NCBI GenBank assembly: GCA_005406025.1 | Contig: BGZK01001446.1 | Coordinates: 1-64,000 of the forward strand | Source: Eumeta japonica | Lineage: Eukaryota > Arthropoda > Insecta > Lepidoptera > Psychidae | Reading direction: 5' to 3' | DNA: 64,000 bases | Made by a program: the position numbers and the translations under genes | The notes under the pieces: generated by a model | What the model saw: only the letters and a program-made list of their open reading frames with translations | Database searches by the model: none | What the model was told of the DNA's origin: nothing | In this document: positions 1 to 11,869 of the stretch, piece by piece | Numbering within the stretch: the first letter of the stretch is position 1 | Layout of the letters: the number at the start of each line of letters is the position of its first letter

Positions 1-921
1 AAGAATATTGGTGCATTGTTAAAAAATACGGACGTTTAAAAGTGAGCGCTCTCCCTGTTTTTTATTTTGTGAGAATAAAGCACAGCCTCCTTGGAGGCGT
101 GCAATATGAAATGAAAAATAATTGATTTTGCCAGATACACTTTTTCGGTCAGTGCGAAGGTATCTGTTATTTTAATAGGATGCGTAAGTATTTTCTATAA
201 CAGTTTCAGCCTGGGACTTCGCGCAAAGCCGCTCCGTTTACCGTTTGTCACCTCACAAAAACAAGAAGCAATGAGTTGATCGATTGAACGGCTTAAGTAA
301 CGAACGGGCGGTGACAGCCCTGATCGATGGGCCGGTCCCGCCGTGGGCGCCAACCCTAGCGCCCAAATTATTTTAAAACTATGCTACCAACAGCCAGGGG
401 TTTCGGTAGGTGTGAGTAGGTTTATCGATGTCCGTTCCTGATTTGTGATTGATCGAGAATGTAATAGTTTTGTTTATGGACCGATCGTGAGCTTTTCACA
501 AACTGACAATTATTGTACGTTATTGACAATGAAATTCATTTTCAATTTTTGCCTGAGTAAGACGTTGATCTAGAAAATAATTTATTGGAACTACATTTTG
601 AGTAGGTAAGTTACGATTCAATGCATCGCTTGCGATGTTATAAAAACTAAATAAACTTTAATTCGATATGTACATTTTTAATTTTTACAGTGGGATAACT
701 TAAGCAATGATTTCAATATTTTTGTTGTTGAGTAGTAGTTCTGTTTTATCATTTTTTTTTAATGCTGATGTCATAAAACTATCACATGTCATAAAACTAT
801 TACATGGCTGAATGTTCAATGTCTTTATTATACACAGACAAAAAAAAATGTTCTTAGACCTAATACTGACGTCACTTAAAACTGAAATGAAAATCGAGAA
901 GATTCATGTATTTTTGTAACA
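1..921. other. Gene-free flank upstream of the Copia element
   Basis: No open frame of note and no recognisable repeat. A short GC-rich patch at about 300-360 stands out from the AT-rich surroundings. The last five bases before the Copia element (922-926, ATTAA) are its target-site duplication. Confidence 0.5.
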
Positions 922-926
922 ATTAA

Positions 927-1172
927 TGTTGGACTACAACAAAATATAAATCTATGTACACGTTGTGACAAGGTCTCTTTGTTCCTTCATCGGAGCACAG
1001 TACGTAAACGTAATGATTCGTCACATAGAGCCATAGACTAAGATGCGTTTAGTCAGTGTTTCAACTCCGGACGAGTTCCACGCGTAGTTAAGTGCACCTC
1101 TAATAATAGTAAATATATAACAGTGAACATAAACTTTATTTAGTTTTATTTAACAGCCCCGAATAACCTACA
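927..1172 (+). repeat. 5' LTR of Copia element
   Basis: 246 bp, TG...CA ends, pairs with 5509-5752. Relative to the 3' copy it has about 8 extra bases near 968-976 and a handful of substitutions. Confidence 0.95.
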
Positions 1173-1186
1173 GGTTATGGGCCCAG
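1173..1186 (+). other. Primer-binding site, initiator-tRNA-Met anticodon-loop type
   Basis: GGTTATGGGCCCAG directly abuts the 5' LTR. It is complementary to the anticodon stem-loop region (CTGGGCCCATAACC) of insect initiator tRNA-Met rather than to a tRNA 3' end. Drosophila copia is known to be primed by such a tRNA half. Confidence 0.85.
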
Positions 1187-1295
1187 TAAATTTTAGTTTT
1201 ATCAAGAAATTAAATTAAGTGACTTTTGTGAAAGACTAAGTTTATTAACAATATAATAAAATAAATTTATAAAAATAAAAACGAATAAAAACAAA

Positions 1296-2104
1296 ATGGA
1301 TAATTTGAATAAAAAGGAATATTAAACCATTTGACGGTGAAAATATAGTATTTGGAAAATGAGACTTCGCATTTTGTTGAGTGAACTTGATGTGATTGAT
1401 GTAATAGATAAGAGATTCCTACGGAACCAAATACTGAGTGTGCAAAAGGATAAAATCGCAAAGAGTACGATTGTGGAGTATTTATCGGATTCCTTTCTAG
1501 GATTCATTAAAAACGAATATAATTCCAAACAAATATTTGAAAACTTAGATGCAATCTACGAAAGAAAAAGTTTAGCGACTCAATTAGCTTTGAGGAAGAA
1601 ATTGTTGAGTTTAAGACTCAACAATTTCTTCCTGATAAAACTTTTTCACTACTTTGAGGATCTTTTGTCAGAATTATTGGCTGCGGGAGCAAAACTAGAA
1701 GAAACGGATAAAGTTTCTCATTTATTATTAACATTACCTAACTCTTACTATGGTGTTATCACAGCCTTTGAAACATTAGCCGAAGACAATTTGACATTGG
1801 CATTTGTGAAAACGAGATTATTAGACCAGGAAATAAAATTATTAAATGAAAGTCGAGATACAAGTCTAAAAGTATTACAAGTGGAAGTTTCTAATAATCG
1901 GCAAAATAATTGAAGAAGCCACGGAGATTGTATCAAAACTATGGAAATTTTCGAAGGCAAAAGTTCTTAGATCAAAAATTACAAAATAAAATGTCATTAT
2001 TGTGGAAGAAAAGGGCATATAAAATGACTGTTATTACTACAAAGGTAGAGAACAACAAGGAAAATATAATTCAAGAAAAGGATGATACAGACAGTACAAA
2101 TTAG
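1296..2104 (+). pseudogene. Copia gag (capsid and zinc knuckle), frameshifted
   Basis: A start codon at 1296 opens a frame that is broken after nine codons. A one-base loss near 1340 separates the KPFDGE-type N-terminus from the YSIWKMR-like block that follows. The main open piece runs 1359-1913 (184 codons) and shows the Copia gag core, with LLAAGAK-like and HLLLTLP motifs and a C-terminal RLLDQEIK block. The nucleocapsid knuckle (CX2CX4HX4C) is at 1992-2031. It is itself split by a frame change at 2025, between its His and last Cys. Codons 1593-1633 form a perfect inverted repeat inside gag (see findings). Homology to insect Copia gag is from recognition of motifs. Confidence 0.9.
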
Positions 2105-2718
2105 CGAACCTACACATTCTACAGACTTTTCAGGATTTGCATTCATGGCTGGAGGATTATCAGAAAATAATGAAATCTCAAATAAAATATCTTTTATATT
2201 AGATTCAGGTGCATCAGACCACATTATTAACAGGAGGATTTAACACATAACTTTACAGATTTGGACAAACCATTGATGATATCTATCGCAAAAACGGAGT
2301 TTCCATAACAGCTAAAAAGGGCACACTTAAGGTTAGAAGTGGTTTAAACGGAACGCTACAGGATGTTCTCTATTGTCCAGATGTACCATATAATTTACTT
2401 TCGGTAAGAAAATGCAACAAGCCGGATTCACATATTCGAACAGAATGGTAATGTACAGATAAAAAGATCATCGTGGTAAGTTCGTAATAAATGGAAATGG
2501 GTGCTTAAATAAATTGATAACTATTATTTTGAAATAGATACGCCAATGACAAATTCTGTGTCTGCATTGAGTAAGGTCACAAAATAATAGCGATTTATGG
2601 CATCAACGTTTGGGTCATATAAGTAAATCAAAATTTTACAATTAAAAGGTAACAATATGTTTAAAGACACCGAACGCTTAAATCAAATTAAACCAAAGAA
2701 GATTTATGCGAAGCTTGC
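2105..2718 (+). pseudogene. Copia protease and GAG-pre-integrase zinc domain
   Basis: The aspartic protease active-site motif DSGAS-DH is readable at 2202-2222, preceded by a stretch that continues the polyprotein. Downstream, the pre-integrase zinc finger has its two histidines at 2601 and 2616 (in WHQR..GH) and its two cysteines at 2707 and 2716 (CEAC), the usual HHCC arrangement of Copia elements. Several frame changes and stops between 2230 and 2590 prevent translation as one chain. Confidence 0.85.
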
Positions 2719-3625
2719 ATAAAGGAAAACAAGCGTGTCTACCATTTAATAAATTTAAAATAAAGAACATATTGAACGACCTTTATTCAATGTTCACACT
2801 GACGTGTGGTCCCATCACTCCTCCAACACTTGACGACAGAAACTACTTTGTTTTTATCGATGAATTTACTCACTACTGTGCAACGTATTTAATGATGCGC
2901 AAATCAGATGTTTTGCAGTATTCAAAGATTTCGTTGCTAAAAGTAATGCTCTTTAATTTAAAACTTGTAAACTTGTTTTGCGATAACGGAGGTGAATATT
3001 TGTCAAATGACATGAAAGAATACTGTGTGCAAAGAGGTATCAGTTATCACTTGACAGTTCCACAGACCCCTAGTTTAAATGGTGTCGCAGAACGAATGAT
3101 GTACTGTGACTGAAAAGGGCGCGCGCTATGCTGGTCGGTTCTAAATTAAAAAAGTTTTGGGGTGAAGCTGTATTGACTGCTACATTTTAATTAATATTTC
3201 TCCAACTAGAGCTTTTATATAAAACACCATTTGATGTGCATAATAAAAACCACAACTCAAATTTAAAAATTTTCGGTTCGTATATGCATAACAAAATATA
3301 AAATCCAAATTTGAGGATAAATCCTCAAAAGGATATTAGTTGGTTATGAACCAAACGGGTACAAAGTATGGGTGTGGAAACTCAAAAGTTTGTTAAAGTT
3401 AGAGATGTGGTTGTGGACGAGATGAATTTTTTGTCCAGCAGACCGACATTGAAGTCTGATAGGATTATCTATAAAAATTCTATAGAGATAACTCTAACGT
3501 GCACACTTCGTCGTCCAAGAATGTAAATCTGGTGATTTAAAATCAGATGTGCAAAACAAACAAATGACGCCTTTAGTCATACCTCATTAGGGCAACCGCC
3601 TAATAAATCTGTAACAGAAACAGAT
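2706..3625 (+). pseudogene. Copia integrase core, with decayed C-terminal part
   Basis: The DDE catalytic triad is recognisable: first Asp codon at 2801 (in HTDV, just before a frameshift), second Asp at 2982 (in CDNGGEY), and Glu at 3090 (in NGVAERM). The spacing of 35 residues between the last two is the D35E spacing of retroviral-type integrases. The longest open part is 2706-3113. A stop right after the Glu helix ends it, and the homologous frame resumes with a KARAM-like block near 3115. Region 3180-3625 (C-terminal integrase and linker) has multiple stops and no clear domain. Confidence 0.88.
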
Positions 3626-4740
3626 ATGCACGACAGGCCCTCCTCAATGCAAAACAATGAAACTTTCCCAAATTTAAGACGGAGTGATAGGATCAAAACA
3701 CGTCCCACTTATAATGAAAATGAAATTCACGAAGATTACTTATTATCTGCTCAGTCAATAGTTTGTCAAATGCCAACATCATATAATGAAATAGAATCAA
3801 GGGATGATAGATTATTATGGGAACAAGCTATAAAAGATGAAATTAATTCATTAATAGAAAATAAAACCTGGACCTTGATTCAAAAACCGAAAAATAAAAA
3901 CATCGTTGATTGTAAATGGGTTTTTACAATAAAAAACGATGAATATGGAAATCCACTTAAATATAAAGCACGGTTGGTAGCTCGGGGCTTTAGTCAAGCA
4001 TATGCTATAGATTATAATGAAACATTTGCACCTGTTGCGAGAATTTCCAGTTTTAGATTTTTATTGGCTTTTGCTAATCAATTCGATTTATTAATACATC
4101 ATATGGATGTGAAAAGTGCATTTTAAATGGAGACCTAAAAGAGGAAATATACATGAAAGTTCCGGAGGAATTTCATGCCAAAATAATCAAGTATGCAAAA
4201 ATAAAGCCATATATGGATTGAAACAATCTGCACGTTGTTGGTTTCAAACATTTGAAAGAACTTTGATTAACAGAGGTTTCCAAAATTCGCCAGTCGATAG
4301 GTGTCTTTATATACTCGACAATGGCGATGTTCTAAAGAATATTTATTTAATCTTATACGTCGACGATCTCGTAATTGCCACAGCCGATCTTAATGCAATG
4401 AATAATTTAAAAAAAATATTTAATGAAAACATTCCGCATGGTTGATTTAAAGGACATAAAATTATTCTTAGGAATTAAAATTGAAAGGCACGGCGATAAA
4501 CTAACCATGGACCAGAGCAGTTATATAAAACAGTTTTACAGAAATACAATATGTATGACTGTAAAAGCGTAGCCACACCACTTGAGACGAAGTTAAATTA
4601 CGACGCCTTAAATTCAAACGAAAGCATAAAGGCTCCTTGTAAGAATGTGATCGGGTGTTTAATGTACATAATGCTTTGTACACGTCCCGATTTGAGTGTA
4701 GCGGTAAACATTCTCAGTAGGTACAGTAACAAAACAATAG
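3626..4740 (+). pseudogene. Copia reverse transcriptase
   Basis: The open piece at 3626-4126 carries the RVT_2 N-terminal blocks WEQAIKDE, NKTWTL, DCKWVF, YKARLVARGF, NETFAPVAR and MDVKSAF. A one-base frameshift at about 4125 moves the continuation to 4116-4445. That piece carries the YGLKQSARCW block and the catalytic YVDD motif (4356-4367). A further frameshift after 4445 precedes the thumb region (4551-4760) with CTRPDLS. Catalytic residues are kept, so decay is by indels rather than loss of the active site. Confidence 0.92.
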
Positions 4741-5223
4741 GTGCCTTTGGAGCTATTTAAAAGGGTACTCAGATATCTCAAAGGGTCGATTAATTTGAAG
4801 TTGAATTATGTTCGTGGGAGCCATAAATACGTTTTGAGTGGCTTTGTCGATTCGGATTGGGGAGGCAATGACCTAACAAATCGTAAAAGTACAACGGGTA
4901 TTTATTTAAACTATTTGAGCGCTGTACATGCTGGCAAACAAAGAGGCAATCATCGGTGGCTGCATCGTCAACTGAAGCTGAATACATGGCATTTCGAAGC
5001 TGTAAGAGAAGCTTTATGGCTAAAATCTCTATCTAAAAGCGTGCTTTTAAATATAAATAATCCTATCCCTATTTACGAAGATAATAGTGGATGTATAAGT
5101 ATTGCAAATAACCCAACGAGTCACAAACGCTCAAAGCATATTGACATTAAATATCACTTCACTAGAGAACAGATCGAGAAAACGTTATTAATGCAATTTA
5201 TATTCCCACAGGTAATCAACTAG
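4741..5223 (+). pseudogene. Copia RNase H
   Basis: The open frame shows the Ty1/Copia RNase H landmarks: GFVDSDWGG with the first catalytic Asp codon at 4849, NRKSTTGI, AVREALWL, YEDNSG, and the end motif SKHIDIKYHF. A local frame disturbance around 4910-4990 scrambles the segment that normally holds the catalytic Glu. The polyprotein tail (ADIFTKPL-like) continues in another frame after 5223. Confidence 0.9.
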
Positions 5224-5497
5224 CCGATATTTTCACCAAACCATTAGCGGGACCAAAGTTCATTGAAATGAGAGAAAACTCGGACTCTCGGCATAATTTA
5301 ACATTATTAGTAATTGCATGGATTATTTACTGTTAGAAATGGCCTGATTAGGTTTTTCTGGTTTTCCTAATCCTAAGCAACAAATGTTGGGTCATATAAT
5401 AATTGTACCCCAGAAAGATAGAGTGTGCTTTGTTTTGTATAAACTTAATTATAAGAAATTAAGTAAACATAGAGTTTTAATTATAAAATAGATTTTA

Positions 5498-5508
5498 TTT
5501 GTGGGGCG
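5498..5508 (+). other. Polypurine tract before 3' LTR
   Basis: A G-rich run (GTGGGGCG) lies directly upstream of the 3' LTR at the position where plus-strand priming occurs in LTR retrotransposons. It contains a T and a C, so it is imperfect. Confidence 0.6.
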
Positions 5509-5752
5509 TGTTGGACTACAAAAAAATATAAATCTATTTTACACGTTGTGATTTTGTTCCTTCATCGGAGCACAGTACATAAACGTAATGATTCGTCACA
5601 TAGAGTTATAGAGTAATATGCGTTTAGTCAGTGTTTCAACTCCGTACGAGTTCCACGCGTAGTTAAGTGCACCTCTCTAATAATAGTAAATATATAACAG
5701 TGAACATAAACTTTATTTAGTTTTATTTAACAAAGCCCCCGAATAACCTACA
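5509..5752 (+). repeat. 3' LTR of Copia element
   Basis: 244 bp, same TG...CA ends as the 5' LTR. It is followed at 5753-5757 by ATTAA, matching the bases before the 5' LTR. Confidence 0.95.
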
Positions 5753-6839
5753 ATTAAAGTTGCAAAAGATATAAATAAAATAAAATAAAGAAAGCTAAAA
5801 TCTCGAAATGGTTTTGGGTTCAGTATCACTAGGTTTTTGAGCATACACAATTCTAGTTGAATTTTATTAAATTTCCTTTAAATGTACACCGAATAAGCAG
5901 TTTATGTTAAGGCATACACAAATAAACAAACAGAAGCTTTAAAAATCATCCCAATCGTATTCTGTAGATTCTATTGTTCATTCTATTGTCGTCGATCCTG
6001 TCGACCCATATTCTCGACATACTTCTTCATCGACGCCGTATGCGCGCCCCGCACCGCACTCTATGTATTTAAGTACGACACTATGGTGCGAATTTGAAAT
6101 AAGGTGAGCAATAGTTGTATTAAAAAAAATAAAATTGATTTCGTTTTGTTTCCAATTATGACCTACAGACGGTTTAAACATTGACGCAAGCATGTCGTAT
6201 AACATTTGAAATAGCGCTAAAAGAGTAATCAAGAATGATGTAGTTGTTGTACGTCTGATAGACGTGAAACTGATTAATGGTATAGCATTCTAAAAAATGT
6301 TAATCACTTACCGGGACGGCGCGGGCGGCGCTGGTCTAGTACGAGGCGATAATTAAATGTCGCTCGGCGGGCCATAAAGCGGGCGATAGACGGTATTCAT
6401 TTTTACATTAACGTTTAAAGTATTTGTTAATGTTCAAGTTGGCATGCTAAGTCTTTATTTATTTTTCAATGACCACTATTAGAAATTATAATTAGTTTGT
6501 TAATAGAAAAAAAATCGAGAGGTGTACTCGGACATCGCTTTACATTATGTTATAAAATATAAGAGGAATAGTGAAATTAATTAAAATTTTTTGAGAGTAA
6601 TTAAACAAGAAATACATAATAATATTTTAAGAAAAATGTTCATTTAACTTAATATTGGATATAATACAAATGTGAATTATAAGTTATATAAAAAAAACAC
6701 TAAATGAAGCACTAAAAAGCGCTATAACTATTTTTATAAAAAAATTGTTAAGTACGTCAAGTTGCACAATTATGTCATTATTGAAATCGATAATAGATAT
6801 CGTTTATATATGTATGAAATGACTTTATTAAAGATTTCA

Positions 6840-7055
6840 AATTAACAGCTCTATTTGTAGAATTGAACAAAAATCCAAAGACAATCGTAGAGAAATTACA
6901 TCAATGATGTTTACCATACGTCAATTTTATCGGTCCAGTAGATGTAGACTTAAGTAAATTGGCTATGACAGACTGACAGACAGATGGACATACGAGTGAT
7001 TGTATAAGAGATCCGTTTTATTTTCATTTGAAGATAAGGAACTCTAAAATTTGAC
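6840..7055 (+). repeat. Lepidopteran interspersed repeat fragment (GGTTCC/ACGGAC family)
   Basis: The segment contains a 'CGGTCCAGTAGATG' block followed by repeated ACAGAC and ends in 'AGATCCG...GGAACTCTAAAA'. This is the tail layout of a repeat family that I recognise from many moth and butterfly genomes. Family name not assigned. Confidence 0.5.
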
Positions 7056-9639
7056 AACATCTTCGACTACAAAGAGTTTGCATTTTGTAATATACGTCTT
7101 GAAGCCTATCTGCATAGGGAGAATTTAAGACGACAATGCAATAATTCATAAAAATATGAGAAACTAAAATTAATATACTACCGGAATTTCACTATTTTGA
7201 CTGGATATTGAAATCCCGAATACGTTCGACCGACAACGCATTAAAATTACAAGGTTTCGCCGGCCGTAAATACCTACGGGGCCGCGTAAACAGTCCATTA
7301 CCGGGTATGGCTTTCGGCTCAATTTGGAGTGCGCCCGCGCTGAGCCGGCGGAGTGAAAGGAAACGTTACCTGTTCGAATAATGAGGATCCATTTACAGGA
7401 CATGGAATTTGCGTCGGCGGATAGGGACCTGGCGCAGAGCGGAATAAGACGTTAAGAGCGATCGAGTCCTTTAATTTTTCGGCGATCTCGTATCAAAAGA
7501 TTTTCGGATGGTAATAATAATGGCTCTTCATTATAAAAGTTATATCAACTTTGCTCCTTGTTTTGATTTAACTTAAAAAAAACACAGATTATTTATATAA
7601 TACACAGATAAGTATTCATACAGACTTCGTCAATGTAAATCGGTGTTAGCGAAAAAGATCAAGAATATGGACGCTAGTACAATATGGTTTTGCACAAATT
7701 CTGTAAAATTGGAAAATTTCCTTCTTGTCACTGTATTTTGATTGTGAAACGCTAATTTTGAAGTATTAAAAGTCAACGTTTTTTAGACTCGCTTCAGCTG
7801 CGCATTCATTACGACACGTTAAGGGGACATTAGTTTTAACTCAACTATCGAATTTCTATTGTAATGTCGCCAAAATACATCAGGGTAAAAGCTTTGCCGT
7901 TGCATAATCTTGGCTGACGTAATTTTGACGTCATAACAATATCGACTTGATCGTTTTAAGTTAATAGAATTGGTACGTAGAGATGGTACCATTTTGTCTT
8001 ATTGGGAATAATATAGTACGATTAAGAAAATTTTTTCACTGCCGAAAAAGAAAAATTTGTCGAACGCGTTAACACGTCGCGAAAAATAGAGACCCATCTA
8101 TTTATTATTACCCAATTCTAGTAATAAAAGCGTATTAGAATTTCGGAACAGAGAATTTAAAGAAATATGTTTTTAGTGCGTGACGATATCGGTCGAATGA
8201 CGTAACCCGGATGAAGTCCAGTCAGAGACTTTAAGGGGGATCGGGAGCATCTGAGAGTGAAGATGCCTCGAGTATACCGCTTATAAATGTGCACCGGTCA
8301 GGTCGGTGGAATGGAATATCCTGCCTCGTAGGGAGGCGAGGTTCGGCCGGTGTGCGATTTAGCCATCTAATCGGGATACGTTGGTTATGCGCCATACGAT
8401 TTTATAACTTCCCGACCTTCTGAATTTTCTAATGGAACGCAAATCGAGCCATCTCTGACAAAATACATCTACGACGGCGGCTCTCACCTGGGAGCCGGGT
8501 ATTATCTATTAGAAAAGTTGCCGGCGAATTGATGTATGTGACAGGGGACGGCCAAAATACACAATCTCGCGGACTGAGTCAACACGCGGCGTCGATATAT
8601 CTTGCACGTGACGCGGCCCGCCCGGCCTTTCTTCTGGAAATCCGTCCTGAAAAGGAAAGTTTAATGGAAAAGGCGGGTGTGTGCAGCGCGCCGCGGATTG
8701 GTTACTTTAATTGAAATTTCCTGCGTCGTCGGCCGGTCTGGGGAAGTGCGGACGAGATATGCCGAAATGATCCAAACGCTGCAATCTGAATTCGTGAAGT
8801 TTACAAAGACAAAGAATGATAATAAGGTTATTAATAATAATAAGTATAGTAACCTATTTGTAGTTTTGTAATACGCGATGAGCATTTAATGTACAATAAC
8901 GATGTAATTTTTTTTCTAACTCAAATGGTTGAATTAAGTATGAACGAGTTGGATAGTTTTCGGCGTAGACGAAATAATTTCTGAAAATGCATCGCTTGGA
9001 TCATTTTTACTTAAGGACGTCCATACACACCTCTGAGGAGGCGTTCGGTAGAGGTTAAGGAATCTCTCTTTACAAAGGCCGGCCCTTCGTCGGGCTTAAG
9101 TTATTGAAACTGCTGGGCGGCCGCCGGCCTCGCGACGGGCTCTTTTCTACGAGGAATAAAGACTTTTATAAAGGACGGTATATGTGTTACAGAAAGGTAC
9201 GTTAATATACAGTACGTCATATTATAATTTTTTGGTTCGCATCCGACGTAGTGTTGTGTGGTAGGTGTACTTGAATATACGTTGGTATCTATTTTACGTT
9301 GCATCGTTCTCCCATAATCGGCTTTTCGGGGGTTAAGATAAAAAAAATAAACACTGAAACAATAATAAATTGTATACTCAATTTTATTTGACACGAAAAC
9401 GCACGTAGGAGCGTCTCAAAGGAGTCTTAAAATTCACAAACTTATATTTTGTCTCCAAATGCAGGTCATTCCATAACTGACCTCGACTTTTGTTGAGCCG
9501 GTTACAATTTCATCCCGAAAAGTCATATTATCCGGATAGTTGACCTGTACCTAAATTATTTAAGTATACTACACACGCTTCTTCGGTTAGTCTAAACAGT
9601 ACTTCTTTCATAAATCGTTCGATGGCAGGTGGAACGTTA

Positions 9640-10000
9640 TTTAACTATCTGTATATATATGTTTATCTGCCAATATTCTTTCTCAGGAATGCGCGGAGGT
9701 ATCATGGTAAAATAAATATGAATCCTTAGGTCTACGGTCTTTTATTAAAGGTCCTAAGTCAATGCAATATGAAAATAATATTTGTCGTTCATTTTGAAAT
9801 AAGCAAAAAAAGTAAAATTTATAGGATACTGTTCATTGAACTAGAATCATAAAATTTGACGATCAGCAAGGTCTCATAGCACAAGTACAGGTAAAAAATC
9901 TATAAATCATTAATCTGTAGTTATATAAAAAAAGAAAAACCATTTCTGTTTCGGATTTCCCGTATTCAATCAAATATATAAATAGATAGATGAATGCGTT
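9640..10000 (+). repeat. Lepidopteran interspersed repeat fragment
   Basis: Blocks such as CTCAGGAATGCG, TAGAATCATAAAATTTGAC and CAAGGTCTCATAGCACAAGT match my recollection of a common lepidopteran repeat whose copies begin with 'AGGGTTCCGTA'. Heavily diverged; the ends are approximate. Confidence 0.5.
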
Positions 10001-10154
10001 TCATTAATTCTACAGATACACTTAATGGTAAATATAAATTAATGTTAAAGTAAGATAATTAGGATATTAGGGTGATAGGTATGTGTGTTACTGTTGTTTT
10101 GTGTTACTGTGTACATACTTAAACGTACCTAGATACCTACTTAAACGTACGTAG

Positions 10155-11850
10155 ACCACGACAGGCAGTATATAATCGTGCCTCAACGTGGGACCAAAGA
10201 CACCCTCTGTGATCTGGAGACATATCTAAGAGAGGAGGGGGAAAAGAAGATTTCCACTCTCCTTGTATCACTGGACATAAGAGGGCCTTCGATAATGATT
10301 GATGGTTTGATGGTAAGCCATTAAAATCAGCTTGCTAAAAAGAGATGCCCGAGAAACTTGTACCACCTAGTGGACTCGTATCTTAGAGATAGCCGGATAG
10401 TAGTGAACTACGAACTGCGTAAAGGAGACGATAAAGGGTTGCGTCTAAGGATCAATAGGCGGACCGGCCTTCTGGAATGTCATCCTTGATTCATTGCTCG
10501 ATGAACTATCTGATGAAAAAGTCCACTATCAAGCGTTTGCGGACGATGTGGCTGATCTATCGAATCTCTGCAGAAAAGAGCCAACAGTCCGTTGCGCATC
10601 ATCTTGCGGGGGGGGGGAGGGGGGGAGCGTAACAAGCTCAAATTTGCGCCTCATAAAACCAAAATCATCTTGTTAACGAGGAAGCAGAAGTACAACGTCC
10701 CCATCAAGCCATGAACGAGTTGAAGGTACTAGGCCTAATCATCGATAAAAGCCTAACCTTCAAGATGCATATGGCTGCCATATGCAGTAGAGCGGCAGAC
10801 ATCTACAAGTAACTGGTGTGAGTTGCGAAGGTCATATGGAAACTCAACCCCGAAATCATCAGGACCATATATGTCGTCATCATAGAGCATATCGTGCTTT
10901 GTGTTACATTTCGTGGTCCCCGATCATGGATTTTCTGATGAAAAGGAATCGGCTTAACACGCTACAAAGAGGATTCACGCAGAAAATCTGCAAATCGTAT
11001 CGTATGATATTTCTCAACGCTGTTCTAGTAGTGTCCAGCTTGCTTCCGTTGGACCTGAGAGTACATGAATTTGCCGCTCTATACAAACACAAAAAGAGAC
11101 TCTCAAATGACTACCTCGAGCTCGGAACGAGGATGAGTTACCTTGAGCAACATCATCCCTCTACACTGCAAAGAGTGACATATGAGCCTCTAGAAGACTC
11201 GGACTAGGAAATTATACGAAAGATTGCTGACTCACACGTATAAACCGATGGCAACAAAATAGAAGGCAAGGTGGGCGCTGCGTTAACTAAGTGAAAGAAT
11301 TGTGAGGAAGTCACTGAGAAACTTCACCTTTAGTCTAGACCCTTCCTGTACGGTCTTCCAATCGGATTGTAGGTGCTGCATAAAGATATATTACTAATTG
11401 AGTTCAGAACAGAGCCAAAAGTCAGCGCGTTAAGCGATTCAAAGTTTTCTCTAGAATTGCTGATGGACAACAAAGCAGAACATCCACTAGCCAAGTCCAT
11501 CAGAGAGATCATAAGGGAGACGAGAGTGAAGAGCCGAGAGGTTTAATTATTCTGGCTGAAGGCTAGGACAGCGGTAGGACAGATATCAATCGTCAAGTAC
11601 CGAGAAAATCACAAGACGGTTCCTCTCGAACGTTGAAGAAGCATTTCGCGTCGTGAGGAGCAATAGATTGACCCACACAGAGGTGCAATTCCTGATGGGT
11701 TATGGTGGGATAGCGTCGTACCTGCACAGGTTTCGTCTCAAAGACACCCATGGTTGCGAGTGCGATGCAGAAGTTGAAGAAACAGTGTGGCCTACAGTGC
11801 GACAAGTGGCTTGGTGGCCCTTGATGAGGAACAAACGTAGCATACGAAAA
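10155..11850 (+). pseudogene. R1-clade non-LTR retrotransposon, RT and RNase H remnant
   Basis: Starts inside the RT with PQRGTKDTLCDLE, then VSLDIRG and a decayed palm. The catalytic FADDV is intact at 10536-10550. Then come the thumb (NRLNTLQRGF, VLVVSSLLPLDLRVHE at about 10940-11070), an RNase H start with YTDGNKIEGKVGAALT (about 11240-11290), and a C-terminal zinc region with YLHRFRLKD and C-x-C residues (about 11725-11765). The 5' half (ORF1, endonuclease) and the 3' end are missing. Several frameshifts are present. A 10-G plus 7-G tract interrupts the palm at 10608-10625. R1-type assignment rests on similarity to lepidopteran R1-like polyproteins. It ends where the viral helicase remnant begins. 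Confidence 0.85.
10608..10625 (+). repeat. Poly-G tract inside R1 RT
   Basis: Ten G, one A, seven G. It is the longest G run noticed in the window and lies just after the FADD active site. Confidence 0.9.
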
Positions 11851-11869
11851 GACCCCTTTAGTATGACCC

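Larger units (their letters stand above)
922..5757 (+). mobile_element. Ty1/Copia LTR retrotransposon, structurally complete, coding broken
   Basis: The element is bounded by two LTRs of 246 and 244 bp, each starting TGTTGG and ending CCTACA. Both sides are flanked by the 5-bp duplication ATTAA (922-926 and 5753-5757). Order inside is primer site, gag, zinc knuckle, protease, GAG-pre-integrase domain, integrase, RT, RNase H, purine tract. Integrase before RT is the Copia order. The LTRs differ by roughly eight substitutions plus four small indels, so the insertion is not recent. Frameshifts and stops interrupt every domain, so it is non-autonomous now. The matching ends and duplication show one insertion event without later rearrangement of its borders. 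Confidence 0.95.
5758..10150. other. Gene-free region with GC-rich islands and repeat tails
   Basis: No protein homology seen on either strand. GC-rich islands at about 6308-6400, 7255-7445, 8220-8760 and 9080-9140 contrast with the AT-rich background and could be cis-regulatory. They carry only short chance-like open frames. Two lepidopteran repeat fragments are listed separately (6840-7055, 9640-10000). Confidence 0.5.
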
